A stretch of DNA of 64,000 nucleotides from DAIODI01 sp046349255 (lineage in GTDB: Bacteria; Pseudomonadota; Alphaproteobacteria; Rhizobiales; Aestuariivirgaceae). A program made the position numbers and the translations under genes. Shown here in pieces: positions 25,733 through 34,410 of this stretch (within the stretch, counting starts at the first letter, position 1; each line of letters starts with the position of its first letter). The stretch lies in the NCBI GenBank assembly GCA_046349255.1, contig JAXMCR010000003.1, forward strand, positions 372,001-436,000, given 5' to 3'. The notes under the pieces were generated by a model that saw nothing but the letters and a program-made list of their open reading frames with translations, was not told the DNA's origin and ran no database searches.

Positions 25733-26779
25733 CTACTGGTCGAAGCCCACTTCGTCGACGAGCTTCGAGGCCTCGGCCTGGAGTTCGGCGATCTTCGCGA
25801 TCGGGAGCGTGTCGGGGACGAGCGTGCCCCAGCTCTGCACGAGCGCGACGGGCTTCACGTCCGGGTTCACGGGGTATTCGAAGTTCTGCGAGGCGTAGAG
25901 CTGCTGTGCCTCGTCGCTCGCCAGGAATTCCATGAGCTTCAGCGCGTTCTCCTTGTGCGGCGCGTTCTTCGCCATGAGCATGCCCGAGATGTTCACGTGG
26001 CTTGCGCCGTTCTCGAACGTCGGGAACACGACGCGCACCGAGGCCGCCCACTCCTTCTGCTCCGGCTCCTTCTCGTTGGTCGCCATCTTGCCCATGTAGT
26101 AGGTGTTCGACATGGCGAGGTCGCACTCGCCGGCCCACACTGCCTTGGCTTGCGCGCGGTCGTCGCCGGCCGGGCGGCGCGCGAGGTTCGCCTTCACGCC
26201 CTCGAGCCACGCCTTCGCCTTCTCCGGCCCCTCGTGTGCGATCATCGCGGCGATGAGCCCGAGGTTGTAGGGATGCTGGCCCGAGCGCGTGCAGATCTTG
26301 CCCTTGAACTTCGGGTCCGCGAGTTCGTCGTAGGTCAGCTTGTCGAACGAGGTGCGCTCCTTCGAGGCGAGGATGATGCGCGCGCGCATCGTGAGGCCGA
26401 ACCACTGGTTCGCCGTGTCGCGCAGCGCCGCCGGCACATTGTCGAGAACCGCGGGCGACGTCACCGGCTGGGCCGCGCCCTGCTTCGCTGCCTCGACCAG
26501 GCGGCCGACGTCGACCGTCAGCAGCACGTCGGCGGGGCTGCCGTCGCCTTCCTGGACCAACCGTTCCACAAGCCCCTGATCGGCGTAGATCATGGCGGTG
26601 CGAATGCCGGTCTTCTTCGTGAAGGCGGCAAGCACCGGCTCGATGAGCTGCGGCTGCCGGTAGGAGTAGATGTTCACGATCTCATCTGCTCGGGCGAGCG
26701 GCGCCAGCGCCATGGCTGCGATGGCCCAAATCGAGGCGCAGGTGAAGCGGCGGCGGGTGAGGACGGTACGAAAGGTCAT
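25733..26779 (-). CDS. Fe(3+) ABC transporter substrate-binding protein (FutA/FbpA type)
   Basis: 348 residues. The N-terminal RRRF-containing signal (MTFRTVLTRRRFTCAS... ending APLARA) may be a Tat substrate. The mature ferric-binding-protein fold starts EIVNIYSYRQPQLIEPVL, as in FutA1/Fbp proteins, and contains the tyrosine pair NTYYMG that coordinates Fe3+. Periplasmic. No permease or ATPase gene is adjacent, so its partners must be encoded elsewhere. Confidence 0.9.
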   Translation of the reverse strand: MTFRTVLTRRRFTCASIWAIAAMALAPLARADEIVNIYSYRQPQLIEPVLAAFTKKTGIRTAMIYADQGLVERLVQEGDGSPADVLLTVDVGRLVEAAKQGAAQPVTSPAVLDNVPAALRDTANQWFGLTMRARIILASKERTSFDKLTYDELADPKFKGKICTRSGQHPYNLGLIAAMIAHEGPEKAKAWLEGVKANLARRPAGDDRAQAKAVWAGECDLAMSNTYYMGKMATNEKEPEQKEWAASVRVVFPTFENGASHVNISGMLMAKNAPHKENALKLMEFLASDEAQQLYASQNFEYPVNPDVKPVALVQSWGTLVPDTLPIAKIAELQAEASKLVDEVGFDQ

Positions 26780-26957
26780 GCGCAGGCACCGGTCGACGTG
26801 GTTGGGAGGAGAACTGCCCCTGAAGGTCGACGCACCGGTAGCCCGCAGCGGCGGGGGGTGTCAACGATACCCGAGTGCATTAGTCGGAAATTTAGAACGT
26901 TTCTCGGCTGGCCTCGATCGCCTGCGCTTTGGGGGATCAAAACACGGGATCGCGTTC

Positions 26958-26986
26958 TTGCACCTTCGGGCGAATACAGGCATTAG
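26958..26986 (+). promoter_or_regulatory. Possible promoter of tRNA-Ser
   Basis: TTGCAC (26958-26963), 17-bp spacer, CATTAG (26981-26986). It lies close to the mature 5' end at 26996, so the leader would be only a few bases long. Confidence 0.45.
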
Positions 26987-26995
26987 GAACGCGCC

Positions 26996-27088
26996 GGAGA
27001 CGTGGCCGAGTGGCTGAAGGCGGCGGTTTGCTAAACCGTTATACGGGGTAAACCCGTATCGAGGGTTCGAATCCCTCCGTCTCCGCCA
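26996..27088 (+). tRNA. tRNA-Ser (GCT)
   Basis: 93-nt class II tRNA with encoded CCA. The acceptor GGAGACG pairs with CGTCTCC, the anticodon loop TTGCTAA has anticodon GCT, and there is a long variable arm (TATACGGGG...CCCGTATC region) and T loop GGTTCGAATCC. Confidence 0.97.
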
Positions 27089-27269
27089 AGCTTTGCGGCT
27101 AAGCTACTGAAACTACGGCGAATTCAGCCCGATGGCAGGGTTGCTACGGCCGCCCGACCTCGGCTCCTCGAGCCTCGTGGAAAACGCCGCGACCAACCTT
27201 CCATCGGCTGGTGCCGACGCGGAATCCTTCACCGGTTCTTGCTTTGCTGGCTTGATTGGGCGTTTTGCC

Positions 27270-27563
27270 TCACCCGCCCCCGTGCAGGAACGCACCGGCC
27301 GCCAGCGGGCCCCAGACCATTACAGCCGCGCCAATGAAGAGAAGCGCATCCCTTCCGTTCACGCCGTCACGTGTGTGCGGAGGCGCATACGGGCGGCGGG
27401 CGTCGGACGGCTGAGCCGTTTGCTGCTGGACACCGGGTTGCGGGATCGACGATCCCTGTTCGGTTGGCTGCACGACGACGGTCTCGACGACCGTGTGTTC
27501 GACGACAGCAGCTTTGCCGGCGCGTTGACGCGCGCGTGGATCAATATTCGGATCGTAGGTCAT
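27270..27563 (-). CDS. Small membrane-anchored protein of unknown function
   Basis: 97 residues with a GGAGG site 6-7 bases before the ATG. Residues 1-68 are hydrophilic and Gln/Pro/Val-rich; a single C-terminal membrane helix (DALLFIGAAVMVWGPLAAGAFLHG) ends four residues before the stop, giving a tail-anchored topology. Not recognised. Confidence 0.6.
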   Translation of the reverse strand: MTYDPNIDPRARQRAGKAAVVEHTVVETVVVQPTEQGSSIPQPGVQQQTAQPSDARRPYAPPHTRDGVNGRDALLFIGAAVMVWGPLAAGAFLHGGG

Positions 27564-27928
27564 GATCGCCTCCGTCGGTTGGACACCTTGGCGAATGACT
27601 TTTGAGCTTCATGGGTTCCCGGCATTTCGTCCTGGGATTCCGGGCGCGCTCGGTCGGACGCGGGCAAGCGCACACGGCTCGTTACCGCGCTCCGCTGTCG
27701 AGGCGCGTGTAGATTTCGTGTTGCCGACGCGACTTCCGGCCGGAGCACTACGCCCAGGCTTGACCGCACCGGCGATCGTTCGGACGAGAATACGCTGGCG
27801 CGGCAGGCGTGAGGGCGTCGACTACCGCGGCGATCGCCGCTGCCAAGAGCTCTCCATAAGCTGGAAACGCTTTGCGACCCGCCCGGCGGACGATCGATCA
27901 GAGCACTTTGCGGAATACTGAACCGCGT
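27564..27928. other. 365-bp intergenic region, nothing recognised
   Basis: Lies between the start of the tail-anchored protein gene and the stop of the pyruvyl transferase gene. A 119-codon plus-strand frame exists at 27562-27921 but lacks a ribosome-binding site and any recognisable sequence, so I treat it as non-coding. Confidence 0.4.
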
Positions 27929-28843
27929 TCAAACGATGCAGGGTTCGGGTGTGGAGACAGGATTGATCCGGAACCGGCTCGTGATTGCAGTTGCCGTTCG
28001 ATGTGCCGACTGAAGCTTCGCCGCCTCTTCCAGGATGCGCTCCTGGGCGCTTGCAAGGCGTGCTTCAGGACTGAGGAACCAGCGACCCTCGCGCAGGATC
28101 GCGTCAATGAAACCAATCGCCCCATCGGACCAAAGATTGAACGCCACGGCGCGCATGCGGCGGGACGCATAGAAAAAGATCTTGGGCAAAACCCCGGGAA
28201 TGTCAGCGTCGATCCCGAGGCTTTCCATCCAGTCCGCCCACTTGAACAGGCTGACCCGGCCCTCAGCTACCCCGTTGACGATACGGCAGGCACGCCAGGG
28301 CACCCTGTAGGCGTCAGCGATGATGGCACCGTGCATCGCCTCGCAGACGACCGCGTCGCAGGCCGTAAGCTTCTCGATGAAGGTTTCGACCTCCAAGGTC
28401 GAGTGAATGAGTTCCAGGTCGAGGGCGTCGGCGATCGCTGCACTCAACTCGGGCGGCGTCGCATAGTAGGGAACGAACCCGATCCGCAACGAACCGCCCC
28501 TCTGCGGCCGGTTCCTGGGGTGAAACAGCGGCGTCAGGATCGCCGGATCGGAAATGAATTGTGCGTCCATCGAAGCCAAGGCGCCTGCCGTGCGCGGCCC
28601 GCGGACGAACCGAATGTCCAGGCAATGCCTGTCCACTGGAAGATTGGCGGCGGACCTTGCGCCCGCGCCAAACACGATCTTTGGAATTCCATTGTGGCGT
28701 TCATCCAGCACCGAACCGATTCCGATGAACCGCTCCCGATCCGACTCGCAGAAGAAGTCGTCGCCGAAAACCCTCGGCCAGAGCCAGGGATTGAGGTCGT
28801 CGCCGACGTTGCCCTGTGGCGCTTTCCAATACCAGAGATGCAT
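27929..28843 (-). CDS. Polysaccharide pyruvyl transferase family protein
   Basis: 304 residues from the ATG at 28843 (MHLWYWKAP-GNVGDDLNPWL, the family's usual beginning); the frame is open to a TTG at 28936. Members (CsaB/WcaK-like) add a pyruvate ketal to cell-surface glycans using PEP. The family pattern is seen as NxGDDL near the N-terminus, SDPAILTPLF in the middle and EAMHGAIIADAYRVPW in the C-terminal half. It is an orphan: no glycosyltransferase is adjacent, the nearest glycan genes being ~13 kb to the right. Confidence 0.85.
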   Translation of the reverse strand: MHLWYWKAPQGNVGDDLNPWLWPRVFGDDFFCESDRERFIGIGSVLDERHNGIPKIVFGAGARSAANLPVDRHCLDIRFVRGPRTAGALASMDAQFISDPAILTPLFHPRNRPQRGGSLRIGFVPYYATPPELSAAIADALDLELIHSTLEVETFIEKLTACDAVVCEAMHGAIIADAYRVPWRACRIVNGVAEGRVSLFKWADWMESLGIDADIPGVLPKIFFYASRRMRAVAFNLWSDGAIGFIDAILREGRWFLSPEARLASAQERILEEAAKLQSAHRTATAITSRFRINPVSTPEPCIV

Positions 28844-28973
28844 CTGCCAAGTGTGTCGACCAAGCGTTACCAAAGCTTCACCGAACCGCGAAGAGTTTGT
28901 GGCAAAATCTCCGACGCGTGAGGTCACAAAGGTCAAAAGCGTTTTCTTTCAGGCATCGAGGTGTCGACCCCGT

Positions 28974-29330
28974 TCACGTATCCGTCTGCGTCTCCTGCCG
29001 CAGCACCTCGATCAGCGTCGACGGGTTGAACGGCTTCGACAGCAGGGGGATGTCCTCGAACCCTTGCGGCAGCGCCTCGCGGCGGTAGCCGGAAATGAAC
29101 ACGAACGGCTTTCGCTTCTGCTTCAGCGCGGACGCCACGGGCTCGGAACTCTGTCCAAACAGGTTTGCATCGAGAACCGCCACGTCGAATTGAACACTCC
29201 GGATCTTGGCCAGCCCCGACTCCACGCTCGCGGCTGTGGCCGCCACCTCGAATCCCGCCGCTTCGAGCTCGTTTTCAAGCTCGATCGCGAGCATCGGCTC
29301 ATCTTCGAGAATGAACACCCGGCAATTCAT
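28974..29330 (-). CDS. Single-domain response regulator receiver
   Basis: 118 residues consisting of one CheY-like receiver: acidic pair in FILEDEP, phosphoacceptor Asp in VAVLDANL, conserved Ser in FISGY, Lys in LSKPF. No output domain. The ATG at 29330 overlaps the histidine kinase stop (ATGA at 29327-29330), so the two are translationally coupled and probably a cognate pair. May pass phosphoryl groups onward or act by protein contact. Confidence 0.92.
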   Translation of the reverse strand: MNCRVFILEDEPMLAIELENELEAAGFEVAATAASVESGLAKIRSVQFDVAVLDANLFGQSSEPVASALKQKRKPFVFISGYRREALPQGFEDIPLLSKPFNPSTLIEVLRQETQTDT

Positions 29331-32300
29331 GCTTCCTCCAGTTCTCGTCCCACGGCTCCGAAGACCTGTCCTTTCGATGTGACCGCAGACACCGGCGCGT
29401 CCACCTTCCATGAAAGTCCCGAGGGCGCGTAGGCCAAGTCGACCGTCGCCTCGAGGCCATGCTCCACCATGCGTACCGTGACCGAATGGCCGAAGCCGCG
29501 CCGAGCCGGTTTTGCGACGGGCGGTCCTTTCTGCTCCTGCCACTTCATTTCGAACCGCTGCTCGCCGTTACGTCGGCGGAAGAAGCGCCAGGACAGCTTG
29601 ACGATGCCCATCTGGTTGGAGAAGGCGCCGTATTTCGAAGCATTCGTCGCAAGCTCGTGCAGTGCCATCCCGAGCGTTTGCGTCGCAGCCGGCTTCAACC
29701 CGAAGTCGGGACCCTTCAGCACCAGGCGCGTTCCGATGAGGTCGCGGTAATGAGACATCTGCGCAAGGATGAGCTGGCGGACGCCCACGCTCTTCCAGTC
29801 GCTCTCCACGAGCAGGTCGTGGCTGGTGGCAAGCCCTGCGAGGCGCGCGTTAAGCCGGTCGGCGAGCGAGGCGGGGTCTGAATCGCGCGCTGTCTGCCGC
29901 ACCATCGCCTGGGTCACGGCAAGGATGTTCTTCGCCCGGTGCGTCACCTCGCGCAGCAGGAGCTTCGTCTGTTCCTCGGCGATCTTTCGCTGCGTGATGT
30001 CGCGCGCGACGGCGATGAGACCCACGATGCGCCCCTGGCTGTCGCGCATCGGCACCTTGTGGGCCATGTATGTGCGGTGCCCCTCGGGACCGGTGAAGGT
30101 CTCCTCGACCACCAGCGGCTCTCCCGTGTCCAGGACTTGGAAGTCGTGCGCCTGGATGATCGCGCCCTCGCTCTGCACCAGCGCGTCTTCCAAGCCCGTC
30201 TTGCCGAGGAGTGCTGGCAGGGGCTGGCCGAGGACGCGCGCGGTTGCAGGATTGGCGAACAGGAAGCGGTCTTCGCGGTCCTTGACGAAGATCAGGTCGT
30301 CAACGCCGTCGCTCACAGCCCTGAGGAGCGCCGTGCTGCGCAGGAGTTCCTCCTCGGCATTCTTGCGATCGGTGATGTCGGCGACGACGCCGATCAGGCG
30401 TTCGGGCATTCCGTAGCCGTCGAAGGCGATCGTGCCCGCGCATTCGATCCAGCGCAGTGCGCCGTCCGACTTGCGCCGGATGCGGCAGGTCACGCCGAAG
30501 ACACCGCTCTCCAGCGCCTCCGTGATCGCCGCATCGAACACCGGAGCGTCATCCGGGTAAATGTAGCCCTCCATGAAGGCGCGCTTGCTGAGGTGCACGT
30601 CTCCGGGCGCGTGGCCAAAGATCTCGAGCATGCGCCCGTTCTCGAACTCCGCGTCATCGATCGCGATGCGCCACTCGACGATGCCGAGCTCGGCGATCTC
30701 GGTCGCGATGCGCAGGCGCTGCTCGCTCTCCTTCAGTGCAGTGACGGCTGCGAGGCTCTCCGTCACGTCGAGGTTGACGCCGATGAGCCCCAAGAAGCTG
30801 CCGTCGCGGGAGAAGCGGGGTGACGAATTCGTTTGCAGAACGCGATAGTCGCCGGCCGCCGTCCTGTAGCGCCCCTCGACGGCGAAGCCGCGTCGTTCTG
30901 CCAGCGCAGCCCCGACCGCCTTGCCGATCCGCGGGGCGTCGTCCGGGTGCATGGTGCTGCCCCAATCGAACGTCGAGAGGTCCTCGTTGCGCACGCCCCA
31001 GAAGTTCCGAAGCTGCTTGTTGAGGTGCTGGCAGCGGCCCTGTGCGTCGCAGATCCACAACATCACCGGCGCGTCCTCGGTCAGCTCGCGGAACAGGCGC
31101 TCCTGGTTGCGCAGGATCTCCTCGGCGTCCTTCCATTTCGAGATGTCGACGATCAGCCCGCGCGAGACGCGCTTGCCGTCCTTTTCACCCAGGAACACCG
31201 TATCGCGCACCCAGACCGTGCGTCCGTCGGCCGCGAGCATTCGGTACTCGAATACGTGGTCACGGCCGGCGCCCGTCTCGCGCTGGCAGTGGTCGGCGAC
31301 GAAGGGCCTGTCGTCGGGATGAACATGGGTGAGCCAGAAGGAGGCATCGTCGATCCATTGCGAGACCGGGAAGCCGAGGAGGCTCTCGGCACCGTCGCTC
31401 ACGTAGGTGAAGCGCAGAGTCTTGGGATCACCTTCCCAGACGACTGCGTCCCTCAAGCCGGAGACGAGTTCGCGGAACCGCCGCTCGCTGAGCTGGGCGG
31501 CGCGCGTCGCGGCGCTCGCCTCGGCCTGGCGGGCAGAGACCTCGCGCGAGGCTTCCGACAGCACGTCGCTGACCTGGTTCGCCTCCCGCATCCAGGAGTC
31601 GATCGGCCGCGTCACCAGTCCTTCGCCGACCTGTCGGGCGTTTGCAGTGAGCTGGCGGATCGGGCCGTGGACGAGTTTCGAGATGGCGCGGCTGAGGAGC
31701 GCCGAGACGAGACAGGCGGCGAGGATGGCCGCGAGCATTTCCCGCGTTGCAGCGGTCCCGGGCGCGTGGACCACCGCCTGCGGCACCCAGACGACCGCCG
31801 TCCAGCCGCTGATGTCGGAGGCGTGATAGGCGGTGTACGACGGCCGGCCCTGCAGGTCGACGCTTTCGAGAAGGCCAGACGTACCGGTGAGGCGGGCGAG
31901 AAAGTCCGGGTTCGCCTGCTTGCCGAAGAAGCGATCGTATTGCTCGGTCCGTGCCACGATGCGCCCGTTGCCGTCGAGGATGGCCGCCGCCCAGCCGTTG
32001 CCGCTGACCTGGTCGAGGGCGATGCGTTGGATGGAGGCCGTCGGCGGCACGTAGACGAGGACACGGCGCTGCGGCGCGCCCTCGATCGGCACGAAGACAC
32101 CGAAGTCGAACCGCCCGCTCGTCGTGCCGAAGGCAAGGTTCTCGATAACGGGCCGCCCGGCCTCGAGCGCGGCCAGCACGAGCGGCAGGTTCTTCGTCTT
32201 CGGCAGCACGGCGTCCGGGGGCAGGCGCGTGTTCGCCAGCTGCTGGCCGGTCTCGTCGATAAGGATGAAGTCGCCGCTCTCGGCCTTCTTGGCGTCGTCG

Positions 32301-32617
32301 AGCGCCTTGCGCAGTTCCTCCGGGTGATCGCCCGCCAGGAAATGCAGGCTGCCCATGATCCGCGCCTTGGCGGTGTCACTCGTCAGTTCGCGGTCCAGCG
32401 CGCGCACCAGCGTCTCGCTGGCGCGCGTTACGCGTTCGAGTTCTGCGGTCTTGTTGACGGCAAGCTGGTGCCAGATGCCGATGCCGACCAGCACGACGAA
32501 CGGCAGCAGGACCGCGAGCGACACGAAGCCCACGAGGATCGAGGTCGAATAGGCGCGCTTGCCAAGCAATCGCTCGAGAAACAAGTGGTGGTCCAATCCG
32601 GCTGCGAGATGTCCCAC
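29327..32617 (-). CDS. HWE-family sensor histidine kinase with Cache and multiple PAS domains
   Basis: About 1096 residues from a GTG at 32617; the exact start is uncertain (TTG codons follow) and the frame upstream is antisense to another gene. Membrane helix ~28-48, extracytoplasmic dCache-like sensor ~50-290, second helix ~293-312, HAMP-like linker. Then four PAS/PAC units (for example RFRELVSGLRDAVVWEG; FRELTEDAPVMLWICD; LRIATEIAELGIVEWRI; LLRAVSDGVDDLIFVKD). The kinase core has the phosphoacceptor stretch EVTHRAKNILAVTQ (~890), HELATNASKYG (~985) and WQE (~1025), the hallmarks of HWE kinases. Signal unknown; coupled to a single-domain receiver. Confidence 0.9.
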   Translation of the reverse strand: MGHLAAGLDHHLFLERLLGKRAYSTSILVGFVSLAVLLPFVVLVGIGIWHQLAVNKTAELERVTRASETLVRALDRELTSDTAKARIMGSLHFLAGDHPEELRKALDDAKKAESGDFILIDETGQQLANTRLPPDAVLPKTKNLPLVLAALEAGRPVIENLAFGTTSGRFDFGVFVPIEGAPQRRVLVYVPPTASIQRIALDQVSGNGWAAAILDGNGRIVARTEQYDRFFGKQANPDFLARLTGTSGLLESVDLQGRPSYTAYHASDISGWTAVVWVPQAVVHAPGTAATREMLAAILAACLVSALLSRAISKLVHGPIRQLTANARQVGEGLVTRPIDSWMREANQVSDVLSEASREVSARQAEASAATRAAQLSERRFRELVSGLRDAVVWEGDPKTLRFTYVSDGAESLLGFPVSQWIDDASFWLTHVHPDDRPFVADHCQRETGAGRDHVFEYRMLAADGRTVWVRDTVFLGEKDGKRVSRGLIVDISKWKDAEEILRNQERLFRELTEDAPVMLWICDAQGRCQHLNKQLRNFWGVRNEDLSTFDWGSTMHPDDAPRIGKAVGAALAERRGFAVEGRYRTAAGDYRVLQTNSSPRFSRDGSFLGLIGVNLDVTESLAAVTALKESEQRLRIATEIAELGIVEWRIAIDDAEFENGRMLEIFGHAPGDVHLSKRAFMEGYIYPDDAPVFDAAITEALESGVFGVTCRIRRKSDGALRWIECAGTIAFDGYGMPERLIGVVADITDRKNAEEELLRSTALLRAVSDGVDDLIFVKDREDRFLFANPATARVLGQPLPALLGKTGLEDALVQSEGAIIQAHDFQVLDTGEPLVVEETFTGPEGHRTYMAHKVPMRDSQGRIVGLIAVARDITQRKIAEEQTKLLLREVTHRAKNILAVTQAMVRQTARDSDPASLADRLNARLAGLATSHDLLVESDWKSVGVRQLILAQMSHYRDLIGTRLVLKGPDFGLKPAATQTLGMALHELATNASKYGAFSNQMGIVKLSWRFFRRRNGEQRFEMKWQEQKGPPVAKPARRGFGHSVTVRMVEHGLEATVDLAYAPSGLSWKVDAPVSAVTSKGQVFGAVGRELEEA

Positions 32618-32839
32618 AGAATATGGCGAGCCGGTCCTGAGGCAGGAGCGATTTATTTGTCTTGTCGGCCGGAACGAGGCGCGCTCGTTGCGCGTTGAGC
32701 TAGCCGTCTCTCCGTTCCATGGCGCAGCTGTCGAAAAATCTCGCAAGGGCGAGGGAACGTTTCTGCCACGGCCCCGTTTGTTGCGCCAGGTGGGTAGGGG
32801 TAGGTGAGAGAGTCCGCAAGCTTCAGCAAGGAGAAGCTC

Positions 32840-33205
32840 GTGAGACCGCATGTCCTCGTCCTCGACAAGGAATTCCTGCCCGCCTTCGATCTCGCTATCG
32901 CCCTCTACAAGGCCGGGGCCCATGTCCTGGGGCCGTTCACCGCGACCGATCTCGCCGTCATCCGCCTCGCCCGACATCGAGACGAGATCGCCGCCGTCGT
33001 GATGGACGTTCACCTCGGGAAGGAGGACATCTCCTGGCTCGCCGAATGGCTGATCCTCGCGCACATTCCGATCATCCTGACCACGAACCACGCCCGTACC
33101 GACCTGCCGGCGTCGCTGCGCCGGACACCCTGGTTCCCGAAACCCTACCGGAGCGAACTCGTCGCGAGCGCGGCCATGCAGCCGCCGATGGCGCTCGCAT
33201 CTTGA
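32840..33205 (+). CDS. Single-domain receiver protein, divergent from the HWE kinase
   Basis: 121 residues from a GTG at 32840 with AAGGAG 6 bases upstream (a GTG at 32804 is an alternative). CheY-like receiver with phosphoacceptor Asp in VVMDVHL, Thr in ILTTN and Lys in FPKPY; the N-terminal acidic pocket has LDKE rather than a DD pair. No output domain. It begins ~220 bp from the kinase start on the opposite strand, suggesting a shared control region and a second receiver for the same signalling module. Confidence 0.8.
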   Translation: MRPHVLVLDKEFLPAFDLAIALYKAGAHVLGPFTATDLAVIRLARHRDEIAAVVMDVHLGKEDISWLAEWLILAHIPIILTTNHARTDLPASLRRTPWFPKPYRSELVASAAMQPPMALAS

Positions 33206-33338
33206 TCTGAGGGTCGTTCCAGCGCGGTTCAACAGATCGGTAACGACAGGCGGTCTTCGCCTGATTGTTGCGCGCAGCTGGTCCCGTTTTTGAAGCAAAT
33301 TCGAGCGAACGGTCGCGCAGCCGCAGGCTTATCCCGGT

Positions 33339-33554
33339 TTGAAACGCAACATGACGACCAACGTGTACATCGTGACGCAAGCGACGGGACAGTGGACCGT
33401 GTTCCACGCCGGCCGCCACAAGGGCGGCTATGCGAGCCAGTTCGCAGCCATGCAGCAGGCGCTGTCGAGCGCGCGACTGGCGCGCCAGTCCGGCGGAAAG
33501 TCCTCGGTTCTGCTCGAAGAGCCGGATGGCCGAATGCAATCGGTGCGCCTATAG
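33339..33554 (+). CDS. DUF2188-like small protein
   Basis: 71 residues (or 67 from MTTN). Pattern NVYIVTQATGQWTVFHAGRHKGGYASQFAAMQQALSSAR resembles DUF2188 proteins, in which a beta hairpin 'W.V....G' is followed by a helix with periodic Ala. Function unknown. Upstream of the FNR/FixK-type palindrome; a short monocistron. Confidence 0.65.
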   Translation: MKRNMTTNVYIVTQATGQWTVFHAGRHKGGYASQFAAMQQALSSARLARQSGGKSSVLLEEPDGRMQSVRL

Positions 33555-33570
33555 CGCGCCCTTCCGCACG

Positions 33571-33586
33571 GTTGACCTAGGTCAAC
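33571..33586. promoter_or_regulatory. FNR/FixK-type palindromic box
   Basis: GTTGACCTAGGTCAAC is a perfect 16-bp dyad containing TTGAC-N4-GTCAA, the FNR/FixK/FnrN half-site arrangement (TTGAY-N4-RTCAA). Its centre is 65 bases before the 28-residue ORF start. If it sits at -41.5 the transcript would begin near 33620, and a TAACGT (33608-33613) falls where a -10 should be. Confidence 0.7.
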
Positions 33587-33643
33587 GACGCGCCCCGCCG
33601 CACCTCCTAACGTCATGAAGTTCAAAATGCCAAGGAGGACGGC

Positions 33644-33730
33644 ATGCATCCGCTCTATCTATTGCTCGCCATCGGCGCCTTCACCGCGTTCGCGCTGACG
33701 CTCGCCTATCAGTCCTCGGGCAGGGCCTGA
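33644..33730 (+). CDS. 28-residue single-helix membrane peptide
   Basis: The ATG at 33644 has a perfect AAGGAGG 5 bases upstream (33632-33638). The product MHPLYLLLAIGAFTAFALTL... is one hydrophobic helix with a short polar end (YQSSGRA). Size and composition resemble accessory microproteins of respiratory or transport complexes, but I cannot assign it. An FNR/FixK-type box ~60 bp upstream suggests induction under low oxygen. Confidence 0.75.
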   Translation: MHPLYLLLAIGAFTAFALTLAYQSSGRA

Positions 33731-33734
33731 GGCA

Positions 33735-34148
33735 TCAGGAAGACGGCGCCTTCGAGTCGAGGTCGGGTCGTAGCACGACGCTTTCCTGTTCGTTGGGGTC
33801 GGTCCGCGCGATCACGGCGGTGACCGGACGGTCGGAGGAGTTCGCCGGCAGATGCGGAACGCCTGCCGGAATGTAGATCATGTCGCCGGCCTTCACCCGC
33901 ATGTGTTGCTCGAGCGCTTCGCCGAACCACATCTCCGCTTCGCCGTCGAGGACGTAGATCGCCGTTTCGTGGCTCTCGTGCAGGTGCGCCTTCGCCCGGT
34001 CACCCGGCTTGATCGTCAGAAGATGCATGCACAGGCCGGTCGCGCCCGCGCTCTCGGCGGAAATGCCTGCGACGTATCGGAACCCCTGCTTGCCCTCGTA
34101 GGTCCCGTCCGGCCGGAACACCTGACAGGTCGGCTTTGGATTGGGCAT
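33735..34148 (-). CDS. Cupin-domain protein
   Basis: 137 residues from the ATG at 34148, with AGGAG 9 bases upstream. A single conserved beta-barrel: motif 1 KPGDRAKAHLHESHETAIYVLDGEAEMWFG (His-His-Glu metal ligands) and motif 2 GDMIYIPAGVPH. Substrate unknown; such small cupins include isomerases, dioxygenases and sensors. The stop is 5 bases from that of the 28-residue membrane peptide on the other strand. Confidence 0.85.
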   Translation of the reverse strand: MPNPKPTCQVFRPDGTYEGKQGFRYVAGISAESAGATGLCMHLLTIKPGDRAKAHLHESHETAIYVLDGEAEMWFGEALEQHMRVKAGDMIYIPAGVPHLPANSSDRPVTAVIARTDPNEQESVVLRPDLDSKAPSS

Positions 34149-34388
34149 CGCGTTAACTCCTCGAAGACGATCGAAAGCATAACGACGCGAGCTTCCGGGC
34201 GGCAACCGGCTCAGCAAAAATTTTGGGGCTGAGACCAAGCGGTAAAGCCGTGCAGTAAACCGGCGCTTGCCAGATTTGCGGAAAGGACTCGAAGCCCGCT
34301 CTTTGCCTGCGTTCGGTTTCGATACACCAAGATCATCAAGCTTAATCACCTGGTTACAATTTAAGCTCGGCTTTTTCCGAGTTTTTCT

Positions 34389-34407
34389 AAAATTTGAGCA
34401 AAATTTT
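34389..34407 (+). promoter_or_regulatory. AT-rich hairpin directly before the TadG-like start
   Basis: AAAATTT / AAATTTT with a 5-base loop ends 3 bases before the ATG at 34411. A second hairpin, CTCGG-N6-CCGAG followed by a T-run, lies ~20 bases further up. No Shine-Dalgarno is visible. Confidence 0.45.
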
Positions 34408-34410
34408 CGA

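Noticed and set aside
27562..27921. 119-codon plus-strand frame in an intergenic gap
   Set aside because: No ribosome-binding site and no recognisable sequence; codon use unlike neighbours.
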